A DNA stretch of 64,000 nucleotides from Comamonadaceae bacterium 2FH (GCA_005503335.1 SCMQ01000006.1:62001-126000); one strand, 5' to 3'. Shown: positions 28,373-37,775, counted from the first letter of the stretch. Notes: generated by a model from the letters alone, not told the origin. A program made the numbers and translations.

Positions 28373-29572
28373 TCACCAGCGCACCGGAAGCGCCTTCAGG
28401 CCAAAAACAACCGCGTCATGCTTGTATTGCAACTGCTCGAAGGGAACCGCGAGCTGCAAGGCTGGAAGGCGGTCGAGCAACAGGTTGAATGCGATATCCA
28501 TTTCAGCCTTTGCCAGGGTCGCACCCAGGCACTGGTGTGCGCCAGCTCCGAACGCGAGGTGATCCGGCCGGTTGCGCGTGACGTCGAACTTGTCTGCGTC
28601 CTCGAACACCGATTCATCTCGACTTCCGGAAGTCAGCGACGCGAAAACCCCTTCCCCGGCCCTGATTTTCTGACCTGCGATCTCAGTGTCCTTCACGCAC
28701 AGCCGTCCGGTGGCCTTGTCGTTCACCGCAAGATGGCGAAGCATCTCGTTCACGGCGCTCGCCATGAGGCTGCGATCATTTCGCAAGATCTCCATCTGGT
28801 CCGGGTTCCGCATAAGCAGCAGGGCTCCCAGAGCGATCATGTTCACCGTTGTTTCGTGCCCCGCCGTCACCATGAGCTCGACGATGCCCACGACCTCGTC
28901 CGTACTCAGCAGACCTGTCCGGATGAACTCACGGAGATACTTTCCCATCAAGTCGTCCTGGTCTGGCTGCGCCTGTCTCCTGCGGAACTGTTCATGGAGG
29001 TATGCATGCAAATCCACCTGCGCCTGCCTGTTAGTCGCGCCATCGAGCCGCATGTCAAACTTCGTCTCGGTCTTCTCGTGAATGAAGGCGTGGTCTTCCT
29101 GAGGCAAGCCCAAGTAGTCGGTGATCACCGTCGTCGGCAGCCCCACCGCAAAGTCCGCCAGGAGATCCGCAGGAGACACCTTTGCGAGCATCCTGTCCAG
29201 CAATGAATTCGCGATCTCGGTAATACGCGGCCGCAACGCATTCACGCGCTTGACCGAGAAGTCTGCGGTGATCATCCGCCGCCTGACCGTGTGGTCTGGT
29301 GGGTCCATCCGCAAGAACGTCGCAGGTTCCTGCGTGACCTGGCTTCCCCTGCCCGCGGATACCGTCGGATACCCGGGCGCCGGCTTCTGGCTGAACGTCT
29401 CGTGATCGCTCAATACCTTGATGATGTCAGCATGGCGCGTGACAAGCCAAACATGCTGGCCGTTCCACAGGCGCACCTTCTTTACAGGAGCGTCCCTCCG
29501 ATAGCCGGCGTAGGCTTTCGGAGGGTTGTAGGAATCTCGCGCCGCAGGGTAATACGGGAAATCCAGTGACAT
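28373..29572 (-). CDS. Cytochrome P450 (1)
   Basis: 399-residue soluble bacterial P450. I-helix VTAGHETTVNM, K-helix ExxR in NEMLRHL, and heme loop LAFGAGAHQCLGATLAKAEM with the axial Cys. Such class I enzymes need a ferredoxin and a reductase; both are encoded at 38.0 and 40.9 kb. The start at 29572 has AGGAG 7 bases upstream. It is about 75 bases upstream of the LIV binding-protein gene, so uptake and first oxidation may be co-expressed. Clearly related to P450 2 (shared RLWNGQHVW near the N-terminus). Confidence 0.94.
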   Translation of the reverse strand: MSLDFPYYPAARDSYNPPKAYAGYRRDAPVKKVRLWNGQHVWLVTRHADIIKVLSDHETFSQKPAPGYPTVSAGRGSQVTQEPATFLRMDPPDHTVRRRMITADFSVKRVNALRPRITEIANSLLDRMLAKVSPADLLADFAVGLPTTVITDYLGLPQEDHAFIHEKTETKFDMRLDGATNRQAQVDLHAYLHEQFRRRQAQPDQDDLMGKYLREFIRTGLLSTDEVVGIVELMVTAGHETTVNMIALGALLLMRNPDQMEILRNDRSLMASAVNEMLRHLAVNDKATGRLCVKDTEIAGQKIRAGEGVFASLTSGSRDESVFEDADKFDVTRNRPDHLAFGAGAHQCLGATLAKAEMDIAFNLLLDRLPALQLAVPFEQLQYKHDAVVFGLKALPVRW

Positions 29573-29640
29573 CGGTCTGCTCCTTGATCTGCGCTTTGCG
29601 CCAACTGCCGGCTTGCGTGCAGCCGGCGGGGTTATGATAA

Positions 29641-29732
29641 ATGGATAACCATTCATACCTTCGCATGGAATCCTAGCCTCTGAAACGCCCATTGTCATTG
29701 GGGCTTTCCCTCATTAATTAACCATTAACCAT
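29641..29732 (-). promoter_or_regulatory. Operator cluster upstream of P450 1
   Basis: ATGGATAACCAT (29641-29652) is a full palindrome-type site 70 bases before the P450 start. A second site with two overlapping ATTAACCAT half-sites lies at 29717-29732. The 29573-29877 gap holds these and no gene I can support. No convincing -35/-10 pair was identified. Confidence 0.5.
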
Positions 29733-29877
29733 GTATGCAAAAAACAGGGGCATCGTTGCACGAGCCATCCCGTTGTGGCGTCGTTGTGCATGTGCCGCGT
29801 CGAGCGAGGCAGTCCTGTCGCCGGTGGCAGCCCCGAAGCAGCGAATGAAGTCGGGCCAGTAGGCCCGGCCGCCAGGT

Positions 29878-30717
29878 TCAGGCTTTCCGATTCTTCACGG
29901 GGCCCTGCGACATATCCGCCAGGTGGTCCCACGCTTCCCATTCGGACAGCCGCCTGGCGTATTCTTGCCGAATCAGTGGCAGGCCCCTGTCGCCAAGGAA
30001 CACCCGCAGTGGCGGCTTTTGCGCATCGACCAATGCAAGCATGGCCGGGCCCGTTGCCTCTGGAAGGCCTTGCACGGTAAGCCCGCGCCGGCTCGCCATC
30101 TGCACGCGCGCACTTTCATACGCCTCGATGGGTTTCGCATGCCTGGCCGACGGCCCGTTCCAGTCAGTGGAAAATCCGGCCGGCTCGACCAGCGTGACAT
30201 GGATGCCCATGTCCGCCACTTCGATCGAAAGGGACTGACTGAGGCCTTCGAGCGCCCATTTGGAAGCGTGATATAGGCCGATATTCGCGAACGCGGTGAT
30301 GCCGCCGATGGACGAAATCTGGATGATGTGACCGGCCCCCTGCCGGCGCATGATCGGAAGGGCGGCCCGCGTGACCCACAGGGCACCGAAGAAGTTGGTC
30401 TCGATCTGATCCCGCGCCTCGGCCTCACTGACCTCCTCGACGGCTCCGAATTGGCCATAGCCCGCGTTGTTGATGACGACATCGAGGCGCCCGAAGCGCT
30501 GGTGCGCCTCGTCGATCGCGGCGCCGACATCACGCTTGTTCGTCACATCGAGCCTGAGGGCGGCGATCCTGTCGCCATATTTCTTCTTCAGCGCGTCGAG
30601 CGTTGCGGGATCACGAGCCGTCGCGGCGACCCGATCGCCACGCTCCAGGGCAGCCTGTGCCCATACGCGGCCGAAGCCCTTGGACGATCCCGTGATGAAC
30701 CAGACCTTGCTTGCCAT
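29878..30717 (-). CDS. SDR-family oxidoreductase (3)
   Basis: 279-residue SDR: TGSSKGFGRVWAQAALERGD cofactor motif at the N-terminus, TARDPATL after strand 2 (Arg, NADP preference), NNAGYGQFGAVEE, a catalytic Ser in QISSIGG, and YHASKWALEG. This subgroup resembles retinol/ketoacyl reductase-like SDRs. It is the last gene of the long minus-strand unit that starts near 37.1 kb. Substrate unknown. Confidence 0.87.
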   Translation of the reverse strand: MASKVWFITGSSKGFGRVWAQAALERGDRVAATARDPATLDALKKKYGDRIAALRLDVTNKRDVGAAIDEAHQRFGRLDVVINNAGYGQFGAVEEVSEAEARDQIETNFFGALWVTRAALPIMRRQGAGHIIQISSIGGITAFANIGLYHASKWALEGLSQSLSIEVADMGIHVTLVEPAGFSTDWNGPSARHAKPIEAYESARVQMASRRGLTVQGLPEATGPAMLALVDAQKPPLRVFLGDRGLPLIRQEYARRLSEWEAWDHLADMSQGPVKNRKA

Positions 30718-30747
30718 GATGTGCCGCCCTTCCTGAAAATGTCCGCT

Positions 30748-31683
30748 TCAATCGACTACCGGATCCGGCGCCACCTGAGGCATGGGACGCCACTGCCGCG
30801 CCGAGTCGCGGACATTGAGCCACGCGCTGCTGGCGCCGCACAGCGCAATCACGACGATGCCAAACCAGCTCCAGGCGTCGGGGGCCGCGCCGAGTGCCAT
30901 CCACCCGAGAAAGGTGGCTACCGCGATCTGCGCGTACGCAAACGGCATCAGCGTCGCCGTCGGCGCCTTGCCCAACGCCATGATGAGCAACAGATGCGCC
31001 CCGGTGCCCAGCAGGCCAATGCTCAAGAGCAGCGCCAGATGCAGCGGCGACGCCGCTGACAGCGTGGCGCCGATGTGCTGTGAACTGGCGACCAGGAACG
31101 GCACGGCCAGTACGGTGCCGATAATGCCGCTGTAGAAGTTGGTCGTGTAAGGATTCTCGTGAGGCGAGAGGCGGCTCGTCAGCACCTGGAAGAACGCGTT
31201 CGTGAAGGCCGTGGCGAGCGGCAGCAGCACCGCCCAGCCAAACAGGCCGCTGCCCGGACGGATGATGGCCAGCGTGCCAGCGAGCCCTCCGGCCACGAGC
31301 AGCCACCGAAGCGGCGAAACCTTTTCCTTGAGCCAGACCCGGGCCAGCAAGGTGATCAGCAGCGGCGAGGTCATCACGATGGCGGTCCACTCCGCCACCG
31401 GCAGGTAACGCAAACCGTGGAAGGCCATGGCCGATCCGCTGAACAACAACGTTCCGCGCAGCAGCTGGAAGCGCGGATTTGCCGTTCGGAAGGTTTTGTC
31501 CGCCGAGACGCCGATCCACGTGGCCATCACCGCCGCATGCATTGCGAAGCGAAGCCACAACATCAGCGTGACGACGATGAACGCGCCAAGGTAGCGCGTG
31601 GTCGTGTCCAGCGCCGCAAGGGTGGCCGCGGCCGCGACCATCAACAGGATGCCCGCAATGGGGCGGTGTGATGCGTGGGTCAT
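30748..31683 (-). CDS. EamA/DMT-family membrane transporter
   Basis: 311-residue polytopic membrane protein with about ten hydrophobic segments and two EamA-like halves (WLRFAMHAAVMATWIG and GLRYLPVAEWTAIVMTSPLL in the first; PFAYAQIAVATFLGWMALG in the second). The start at 31683 (MTHASH) has AGGA upstream; a longer frame is open to 31764 but overlaps the upstream SDR gene. The family covers efflux or uptake of amino acids and small metabolites. Direction and substrate unknown. Confidence 0.86.
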   Translation of the reverse strand: MTHASHRPIAGILLMVAAAATLAALDTTTRYLGAFIVVTLMLWLRFAMHAAVMATWIGVSADKTFRTANPRFQLLRGTLLFSGSAMAFHGLRYLPVAEWTAIVMTSPLLITLLARVWLKEKVSPLRWLLVAGGLAGTLAIIRPGSGLFGWAVLLPLATAFTNAFFQVLTSRLSPHENPYTTNFYSGIIGTVLAVPFLVASSQHIGATLSAASPLHLALLLSIGLLGTGAHLLLIMALGKAPTATLMPFAYAQIAVATFLGWMALGAAPDAWSWFGIVVIALCGASSAWLNVRDSARQWRPMPQVAPDPVVD

Positions 31684-31732
31684 GACATTCCTGGGAGGGC
31701 CTGCGCTCTTGCCTGGCGCACGACCGGGCGCA

Positions 31733-32497
31733 CTAGATCGGCCGGCCGGCGGTCGCTCCACCATCGACCATGTAGACAGCGCCCGTGCAGAACTTCGATT
31801 CGTCGCTGGCCAGAAAGAGCATCATGCTGGCCACCTCGTCGGCTTCGCCATAGCGCCCCAGCGGGATCGTGCGATAGATCGCATCCCGGCTGGCGCCCTT
31901 GCCTGCCTGGGCCGCTTCGAGTTCCTGGACCATCGGTGTGTCGATGGTGGCCGGATTCACGGTGTTGACCCGTATCCCCTTCGACGCGCCCTCCAGAGCA
32001 GCGGCGCGCATGAGACCGATTACCGCGTGCTTGGACGTCACGTAGGGCGACAGGTTCGGGATTGCCCGGACGCCGGACGTCGATGCGGTGATCACGATGG
32101 AGCCGCCCGCGGCCTCCATCGCCTTCATCAGGTACTTCAAACCGAGCCACACCGCACGAACGTTGATCGCCATGACCTTGTCGAACAACTCGATCGGGCA
32201 ATCGACGAGCCGATGGTTTTCACCCGGAATGCCGGCATTCAAGAGCGCGACATCGACCTTTCCATGCAGTCGCACTGTCTCCTCGACCATGCTTCGTATG
32301 GCGGCTTCGTCGGTGACGTCCGCCGCACGGTACGACACGCCCTCCCCCAGTTGCGTAGCCAAGTCCCGCAGCGGTCCCTCCCGCATGTCGACCAGCATGA
32401 GCCGCGCGCCTTCATGTGCGAACTGCCGCGCCGCAGCGGCACCAATGCCGCGCGCGGCGCCGGTGATGATGGCAACCTTCCCGTCAAGTCTTCCCAT
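31733..32497 (-). CDS. SDR-family oxidoreductase (4)
   Basis: 254-residue classical SDR: DGKVAIITGAARGIGAAAAR, DMREGP after strand 2 (Asp, NAD), LNAGIPGENH, a catalytic Ser in TASTSG, YVTSKHAVIG and the C-terminal YMVDGGATAG. It follows the LivF gene and a small truncated gene in the same direction. Probably oxidises a secondary alcohol or hydroxyacyl intermediate. Confidence 0.88.
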   Translation of the reverse strand: MGRLDGKVAIITGAARGIGAAAARQFAHEGARLMLVDMREGPLRDLATQLGEGVSYRAADVTDEAAIRSMVEETVRLHGKVDVALLNAGIPGENHRLVDCPIELFDKVMAINVRAVWLGLKYLMKAMEAAGGSIVITASTSGVRAIPNLSPYVTSKHAVIGLMRAAALEGASKGIRVNTVNPATIDTPMVQELEAAQAGKGASRDAIYRTIPLGRYGEADEVASMMLFLASDESKFCTGAVYMVDGGATAGRPI

Positions 32498-32504
32498 GGT
32501 CTTA

Positions 32505-32726
32505 CTATCCTCCGATGTAAATGTTCAAGGGCTCCACGCAGCCAACGCCTGGGCCTTCCACAATCTCACGCCTTGCGATGGACCAACTCGGTAATCGAGG
32601 CGTTCCCGCCCTGGCGTCCAGGGCGTCGAAGAGCTGCTGCAACCCCTCGGCTTCGTATTCGTAGATCGCGACGTATTTCCAGGGACGGGGCGTGCCTTCC
32701 CGCTGCACCGGCGACTTTCGCCGCGC
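32505..32726 (-). pseudogene. Truncated small protein (DUF4286-like C-terminal part)
   Basis: The open stretch reads VQREGTPRPWKYVAIYEYE and continues with LFDALDARAGTPRLP, resembling the C-terminal half of about 110-residue DUF4286-type proteins found in catabolic clusters. The upstream half is missing: the frame is closed by a TGA at 32727-32729, directly beside the LivF stop. It is probably a remnant joined to the LivF gene by deletion. Confidence 0.5.
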
Positions 32727-32729
32727 CCA

Positions 32730-33464
32730 TCACTCGGCCCCAACGGTTTCCGCCTGCGCATTGCCACCGAGGTAGGCATTGCGGACGCTGTCGCTATTGA
32801 GCAGATCCGCGCTTGCGCCCTGCAGGGCGACTGAGCCGGTCTCGAGCACGTAAGCCCGGTCCGAGATCTTGAGCGCGAGCCGTGCGTTCTGCTCGACGAT
32901 GATGACTGTGACGCCATCGGCGTTGATTGCCTGCACCAGCTTGGCGACTTCGTGAATCATCTTGGGCGCCAGGCCGAGTGTCGGCTCGTCGAGCATGAGA
33001 ATGCGCGGCCTGCTGACCAACGCCCGGGCAATGGCCACCATCTGCTGCTCGCCGCCGGACAGGCTCGAGGCCACCTGCCCGCTGCGTTCGGCCACACGCG
33101 GGAAAATGGCGTGCAGCTGCTCGAGTCGCTCGCGGAACTGGTGCTTGTCGCGCATCCGGTACGCCCCCATGCGAATGTTTTCCTGGACGGTCAGATCGGG
33201 GAACAGCCGCCGCCCCTCGGGACAAAGCACGATGCCGCGATCAAGTCGTTCGTGCGGCTTGAGGGCGGAGATGTCCTGCCCGTCCAGGCGGACGGTGCCG
33301 CTGCCGGGCCGAACCAGGCCGGCGATCGTCTTGAGCAGCGTGGATTTTCCGGCGCCGTTGGCCCCGATGATGGCCACGATACGCTTGTCCTGAATCTGGA
33401 CCGACACGTCGCGTAGTGCGCGAACGCCGCCGTAATCGACGCTGAGGTGGGTGGTCTCAAGCAA
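32730..33464 (-). CDS. livF: LIV-type ABC transporter ATPase LivF
   Basis: 244-residue ATPase: Walker A GANGAGKSTLL, LSGGEQQMVAIARAL signature, Walker B ILMLDEPTLGLAP and the LivF-type VEQNA switch. The start is probably the TTG at 33464, 7 bases after AGGAG; an in-frame GTG lies at 33479. It overlaps the LivG stop. One of the two nucleotide-binding subunits of the LIV (HAAT) transporter encoded by livHMGF here. Confidence 0.92.
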   Translation of the reverse strand: MLETTHLSVDYGGVRALRDVSVQIQDKRIVAIIGANGAGKSTLLKTIAGLVRPGSGTVRLDGQDISALKPHERLDRGIVLCPEGRRLFPDLTVQENIRMGAYRMRDKHQFRERLEQLHAIFPRVAERSGQVASSLSGGEQQMVAIARALVSRPRILMLDEPTLGLAPKMIHEVAKLVQAINADGVTVIIVEQNARLALKISDRAYVLETGSVALQGASADLLNSDSVRNAYLGGNAQAETVGAE

Positions 33465-34215
33465 ATTCGTACTCCTCACCGAGATAGGCCTCGATCACGG
33501 CAGGATTGGCCTTCACTGCGGTCGGCGCTCCTGTGGTGATCGGCTTACCCTGGTTGATGACCAGAATGCGGTCGCAGACGCCCATGACCAGCGGCATGTC
33601 GTGTTCGACCAGAAGGATGGTGATGCCACGCTCGTCGCGCAGCCGGCGGATGAGCTTGGCCGCCGTCTTCTTCTCCGACGGGTTCAGGCCCGCCGCCGGC
33701 TCGTCCATGAGGATCAGCTTCGGTGAAGCCATGATCGCCATGCCGATACCGAGAATCTTCTGCAATCCGTAGGCGAGGCTGCCGGCCGCGCCGCCCAGGA
33801 CATCGGCCACTCCGATGAAGCGCGCGACTTCGTTCAAGTTCGCCGAACCCGACCGGTTGCGCTCGGAGATGTAGGCGAACGGGTTGTGACTGCGGTGCGC
33901 GACGTCGGCGCGACGCAGGTTCTCCTCCGCCGTATGCTGCGTGAAGACATTGACCGCCTGGAACGTGCGCGCGATCCCGCGACGAGCGATTTCATCGCTG
34001 GTGCGCCCCGATATGTCCTTGCCTTCGAAAGCCACCGTGCCGGCACTCGGCCGGTAATGGCCGGCGATCACGTTGAAGAGCGTTGACTTTCCGGCGCCAT
34101 TGGGACCGATGATTCCGAAGATCTCCCCCTTGTCGACCGAGAAGGAAACTTCGGAGACCGCCGTGAGGCCGCCGAAGCGGCGGCTCAGGCTCTGCACCTC
34201 GAGCATGTGTGCCAT
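33457..34215 (-). CDS. livG: LIV-type ABC transporter ATPase LivG
   Basis: 252-residue ATPase: Walker A GPNGAGKSTLFNVIAGHYRP, Q-loop region GIARTFQAVNVF, Walker B LILMDEPAAGLNP and the LivG-type VEHDMPLVMGVCDRI. The signature region reads SLAYGLQKILGIGMAIM instead of a strict LSGGQ, as often in LivG. Its ATG overlaps the LivM stop by one base and its end overlaps LivF. Confidence 0.93.
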   Translation of the reverse strand: MAHMLEVQSLSRRFGGLTAVSEVSFSVDKGEIFGIIGPNGAGKSTLFNVIAGHYRPSAGTVAFEGKDISGRTSDEIARRGIARTFQAVNVFTQHTAEENLRRADVAHRSHNPFAYISERNRSGSANLNEVARFIGVADVLGGAAGSLAYGLQKILGIGMAIMASPKLILMDEPAAGLNPSEKKTAAKLIRRLRDERGITILLVEHDMPLVMGVCDRILVINQGKPITTGAPTAVKANPAVIEAYLGEEYEFA

Positions 34216-35135
34216 CAGTGACCCTTCCCGGAGCGTCGAATGAGAGAAACCAGTCCCTGCTTGAAGAACAGGACGAATACCAGCAGGAAAATGCCATAGA
34301 CCAGGAGCTGGTATTGGCGCGCGTCGCGCAGCACCTCGGGCAGCGGCACGATGAGGATCGCCCCCAGCACCGGACCGAGCACCGAACTAACGCCCCCCAC
34401 CGCATTGATCACAATCAGGTCGACCGAGGCGCGGAAACCGAACGGGTCCGGCGACAGGGAGCCCAGGTAGAAAGCATAGATGCCGCCGCTGATGCCTGCG
34501 ACGAAGGCGCTGAGCGTGAACGCGGCGATGCGCCATGCGAGGGCATTGGAGCCGATCGCGCGACTGAGCATCTCGTTCTCATTGAGCGACTCGAAGATGG
34601 CGCCGATATCGGAACGTTCGATGGCCCGCATGGTCACGTAGGTCGCGACCGTGAACAGGAGCCCGAGAACATAGTACTGGTGCACGTCGTCCAGGCGCAC
34701 TCCGAAGATGGAGAACTTGGGGATGCCGTGCAGCCCGTTGTTGCCGCCGAACAGCGAGGTCCAATCCTGGAAGATCAGGTTGACGATCTGCGCGAAGGCA
34801 TAGGTCAACAGCACGAAATACAAACCCTTGATGCGCAGGAAGACCGGCCCCACGGCCGCGGCCATCGCGGCGGCGATGGCCGCGGCCGACAGCATGGAGA
34901 GCGCCGGCGGAAAGTCAAGTCGCATCGTGAGCAGCGCGCTGCCATAGGCGCCAATGCCCATGAAGGCGGGTTGCGCAATCGACAACTGCCCGAGCTTCAT
35001 CATGATGTTCAGGCTCAGCGCCATCGGCGCCATGATCACCACCATGGTAGCGATATGGAGGATGTAGTTGTTGCCGAATGCCCAAGGCACGAATGCCAGC
35101 AGCGCACAGGCGACGAGAATGACTTTCTTGTTCAT
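34215..35135 (-). CDS. livM: LIV-type ABC transporter permease LivM
   Basis: 306-residue permease with eight or nine membrane segments, SLNIMMKLGQLSIAQPAFMG near residue 42 and ALAWRIAAFTLSAFVAGISG in the cytoplasmic coupling region, as in LivM. The 4-bp overlap with LivH and 1-bp overlap with LivG show tight operon structure. It forms the channel with LivH. Confidence 0.92.
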   Translation of the reverse strand: MNKKVILVACALLAFVPWAFGNNYILHIATMVVIMAPMALSLNIMMKLGQLSIAQPAFMGIGAYGSALLTMRLDFPPALSMLSAAAIAAAMAAAVGPVFLRIKGLYFVLLTYAFAQIVNLIFQDWTSLFGGNNGLHGIPKFSIFGVRLDDVHQYYVLGLLFTVATYVTMRAIERSDIGAIFESLNENEMLSRAIGSNALAWRIAAFTLSAFVAGISGGIYAFYLGSLSPDPFGFRASVDLIVINAVGGVSSVLGPVLGAILIVPLPEVLRDARQYQLLVYGIFLLVFVLFFKQGLVSLIRRSGKGH

Positions 35136-35986
35136 CGCAAACTCCTTCCCATCAGGCCCGTCGGGCGAGTTATGACGACCAACAGCACGACCGCGAAGGA
35201 TGAAACCAGCGCGATGGTGGAATCGAAGTGCGTGGACAGGCCCGATTCGACCAAGCCCAGGAGAAGCCCCCCCGCCACGGCGCCCGGCAAGCTGCCCAGC
35301 CCCCCGAGGATCACCACGACGAAGGCCTTGAGCATCGGCAGCTCACCCATGTGGGGACCGACGGTGTAGATCGGGGCCATGAGCGCTCCCGCCAGCCCCG
35401 CCAGCAGGCAGGCAAAGCCGAACGCCGACGCATACATCGACCCCGACTCGACACCCATCAGGCTGGATGTTTCGGAGTCCTGCGCGACGGCTTGCATCGC
35501 CAGCCCGAAGCGAGAGTGCTTCAGGAACAGGTAGAACAGCAGGATGATGGCCATCGCGCATAGCGCCACGATCGTCCGGTCCCAGGGCACGACAGCGCTG
35601 CCGAGGCTCCAAGTGCCCGAGAACGGGCGCTTTACCGACTCTTCGGCGGGACCGAACACGATCAGCGCAAGGGATTGCAGGATGATCCCGACCGAAAGCG
35701 ACATGATCATGCCCGCCATTTCATCGCCGATCAGGCGGCGAAACAGCAGCCGTTCGAGAATCACACCGAGCAGGCCGCTGATCACGCCGCCCGCTACCAC
35801 CGCTGCAAAGAATGGCCAGCCCAGCTGGCCGAACAGCACTAGGACGAGAACGGCGCCCACCATGTAGAACTCGCCGTGGGCGAAATTCACGATGCGCATG
35901 ATGCCGAAGATCAGCGTGAACCCCAGCGCCATGATCACGTAGATCAAGCCGGCGAGAAGTCCGTTGACGAGAACTTGTTCAAACAT
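35132..35986 (-). CDS. livH: LIV-type ABC transporter permease LivH
   Basis: 284-residue permease: GLLAGLIYVIMALGFTLIFG, NFAHGEFYMVGA, the coupling region RFGLAMQAVAQDSETSSLMG and VVILGGLGSLPGAVAGG, all typical of LivH. It starts 12 bases after the SDR stop upstream. With LivM, LivF, LivG and the binding protein at 27.1 kb it makes a complete branched-chain amino acid/aromatic acid-type importer. Confidence 0.93.
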   Translation of the reverse strand: MFEQVLVNGLLAGLIYVIMALGFTLIFGIMRIVNFAHGEFYMVGAVLVLVLFGQLGWPFFAAVVAGGVISGLLGVILERLLFRRLIGDEMAGMIMSLSVGIILQSLALIVFGPAEESVKRPFSGTWSLGSAVVPWDRTIVALCAMAIILLFYLFLKHSRFGLAMQAVAQDSETSSLMGVESGSMYASAFGFACLLAGLAGALMAPIYTVGPHMGELPMLKAFVVVILGGLGSLPGAVAGGLLLGLVESGLSTHFDSTIALVSSFAVVLLVVITRPTGLMGRSLR

Positions 35987-35998
35987 GATTGGATGTCC

Positions 35999-36844
35999 TC
36001 AGCGTCCAGTGGACGGCATCGGAGATGCCTGTTTTGGAATGATGGCCAAGAGCGCGTGGTGGACACCCCCATCGACGAGGATGTCCTCGCCGTTGAGATA
36101 GGCCGCGCGATCGCTTGCCGCGAACATGATCACGTTCGCCAGGTCCTCCGGCTCGCCAATGCGGCCGGACGGTATCATCCGTCGGCGTCCCTCGGCGATG
36201 ACCGCTTCGCTGTAGGCGGCGGCAGTCGCTGGCGTGCGCACATAGCCGGGCGATACGGAATTGCAACGGATTCGGTGCTCGGCCAGCTCCAGAGCCAGCA
36301 TGCGCGTGAGCATCATCAGTCCGGACTTGCTCACGCTGTAGGCCCCGCCGTGCGGCAGCGGCAAATGACCGCAGATCGAGGCGACGTTCACGATGGTTCC
36401 GCCATTGCCCGCGGCGATCATTTGCGCGGTGAACACCTGCGCACAAACCAGTGCCCCTGTCAGGTTCACCGCGAGGCCCTGGTTCCATTGGACCGTGTCC
36501 ACCGTCAACAGCGGTCCGGCGTATCCGACCAACGCGGCGTTGTTGATGAGTACCTCGCACGCGCCGAGGTCCTTTTGAACCTGCTCGGCTGCGGCAACGA
36601 TCGCTTGCGACTGCGACACGTCGGCCTCAATGGCGATCGCACGGCCACCGGCGCGGTTGATTTCAGCAGCCACTAAGGCCGCGGCGTCGCCGTTTCGGTC
36701 GATGACCGCCACGCGAGCCCCGGCAACCGCCAACTGGCGCGCTGTTTCGGCTCCGATGCCGCTGCCGGCGCCGGTGACCACACAAACCCGTCCGGCAAGG
36801 CCGAGCCACGATGTGCCATCCTTCTCTATTGCCTGAGTCAACAC
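35999..36844 (-). CDS. SDR-family oxidoreductase (5)
   Basis: 281-residue SDR: LAGRVCVVTGAGSGIGAETA at about residue 13, IDRNGD after strand 2 (Asp, NAD), NNAALVGYAGPLL, a catalytic Ser in NVASICG and YSVSKSG. The GTG at 36844 was chosen because GAGG lies 6 bases upstream; the frame runs on to 37063 into the binding-protein remnant. It is the first intact gene of the operon leading into livHMGF, so oxidation and transport genes share one message. Confidence 0.86.
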   Translation of the reverse strand: MLTQAIEKDGTSWLGLAGRVCVVTGAGSGIGAETARQLAVAGARVAVIDRNGDAAALVAAEINRAGGRAIAIEADVSQSQAIVAAAEQVQKDLGACEVLINNAALVGYAGPLLTVDTVQWNQGLAVNLTGALVCAQVFTAQMIAAGNGGTIVNVASICGHLPLPHGGAYSVSKSGLMMLTRMLALELAEHRIRCNSVSPGYVRTPATAAAYSEAVIAEGRRRMIPSGRIGEPEDLANVIMFAASDRAAYLNGEDILVDGGVHHALLAIIPKQASPMPSTGR

Positions 36845-36889
36845 AAATTCCTCGGTTAGTCTGTGAAGTTCGGTCGATGACGCGCTCAG

Positions 36890-37115
36890 ATGCAGGGGCG
36901 ATCGATGCCCCGCCCCGAGCGCCCCGCCTTGGGCGATTTCAGCTTGCCCACAACGACCAGGTTGCCGTTCTTGATGTAACCCACAATGGGTGGACACGAT
37001 GGTCCGGTCGGTGATCAGGCCAATCTTCAAGGTTTGCGCGTTCACAGCGCCAAGAAGACTCACCCGAACAGTCCGACGCCACCAGCCAACCTCAAGGCTG
37101 CTCGACCCAATTTTG
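36890..37115 (-). pseudogene. LIV-type binding-protein gene with internal deletion and frameshift
   Basis: The minus strand from 37115 starts MDHFGGVAKLGRAALRLAGG, shifts frame at about 37063 into SLLGAVNAQTLKIGLITD (the signal cleavage site and mature N-terminus of LIV binding proteins), then jumps in a third frame to PIVGYIKNGNLVVVGKL, the C-terminal hallmark of the same family. About 300 central residues are missing. GGAG precedes the ATG and an operator-like site lies just upstream, so this was the first gene of the livHMGF operon. Confidence 0.7.
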
Positions 37116-37151
37116 CGACGCCGCCAAAATGGTCCATAAATTCTCCACTAA

Positions 37152-37163
37152 ATGGTTAATCAT
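37152..37163 (-). promoter_or_regulatory. Operator-like palindrome upstream of the liv operon
   Basis: ATGGTTAATCAT, a one-mismatch copy of ATGGTTAACCAT, 37 bases before the ATG of the binding-protein remnant. A looser copy, GTGTTAACCC, lies at 37210-37219. Confidence 0.5.
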
Positions 37164-37282
37164 TAGACGCTGAATGGATTCTAGTAAGATCTAGACCGAC
37201 TAGGCGTTAGTGTTAACCCTTGGTCTTACGAGCGCGCTGACGCTGACCTTGCCTCTCAATGGGGTAGTTCTTAGCCCATCGA

Positions 37283-37606
37283 TTACGCCGCCTTTTTGCG
37301 CTGTGCCTCGTACCAGCGTTGTTCGTACCCCGTTAGTCCCTGAGGCAACCCAGCGTCGGATGAAGCCATTTTTAGGAGGCCATCAAGGTCAGGACCGCAT
37401 CCTTGGCCTCGCGTCGGGTGGCTAATCTCCCGCCTTAAAGACTGGCTTTCCTTAGGCTGGTCCCAGAAGCTCTCGGCTGGCACGTCATCCCAGCACCCCA
37501 CCGATGCCAGCTTGTAGCCATCCGTCCGAGCCTTCTTTTCAATGAGCTTCGAGCTTGGCGAAGCGTTCTGGGTTTGACTGGAACTGAACTTTCTACGAGC
37601 AGGCAT
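37283..37606 (-). CDS. Hypothetical protein in the divergent control region
   Basis: An open frame of 107 residues between two divergent cargo promoters. Composition is polar and charged (start MPARRKFSSSQTQNA, end GYEQRWYEAQRKKAA), no hydrophobic segment, no family recognised. There is no clear ribosome-binding site. It may be a small real gene or a chance frame in the 0.6 kb gap. Confidence 0.25.
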   Translation of the reverse strand: MPARRKFSSSQTQNASPSSKLIEKKARTDGYKLASVGCWDDVPAESFWDQPKESQSLRREISHPTRGQGCGPDLDGLLKMASSDAGLPQGLTGYEQRWYEAQRKKAA

Positions 37607-37622
37607 TCACTGCAGTCCGCTA

Positions 37623-37700
37623 ATGGTTAACCCTGATCCCGTCTTTCCGGTCCGCGAATTACATTAAAACCAATGCGGTTAAGCGCGTTTGGTTGACCAT
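37623..37700 (+). promoter_or_regulatory. Two operator-like sites upstream of the ferredoxin-reductase-P450 unit
   Basis: ATGGTTAACCCT (37623-37634) and TTGGTTGACCAT (37689-37700) precede the ATG at 37776 by 142 and 76 bases. The second contains the full TGGTTGACCA core. I could not place a convincing promoter between them. Confidence 0.5.
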
Positions 37701-37775
37701 TTCCGCCAACGCGCTGCGCCTCTTGGGCGCAACCGCATCATTGTCCTGTCCCTCATCATCAACGGAGATCACCTC

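Noticed and set aside
29714-29941. A 75-codon minus-strand frame upstream of P450 1
   Set aside because: Low-complexity Gly/Pro/Ser-rich product overlapping the operator cluster and the SDR 3' end; no start signal.
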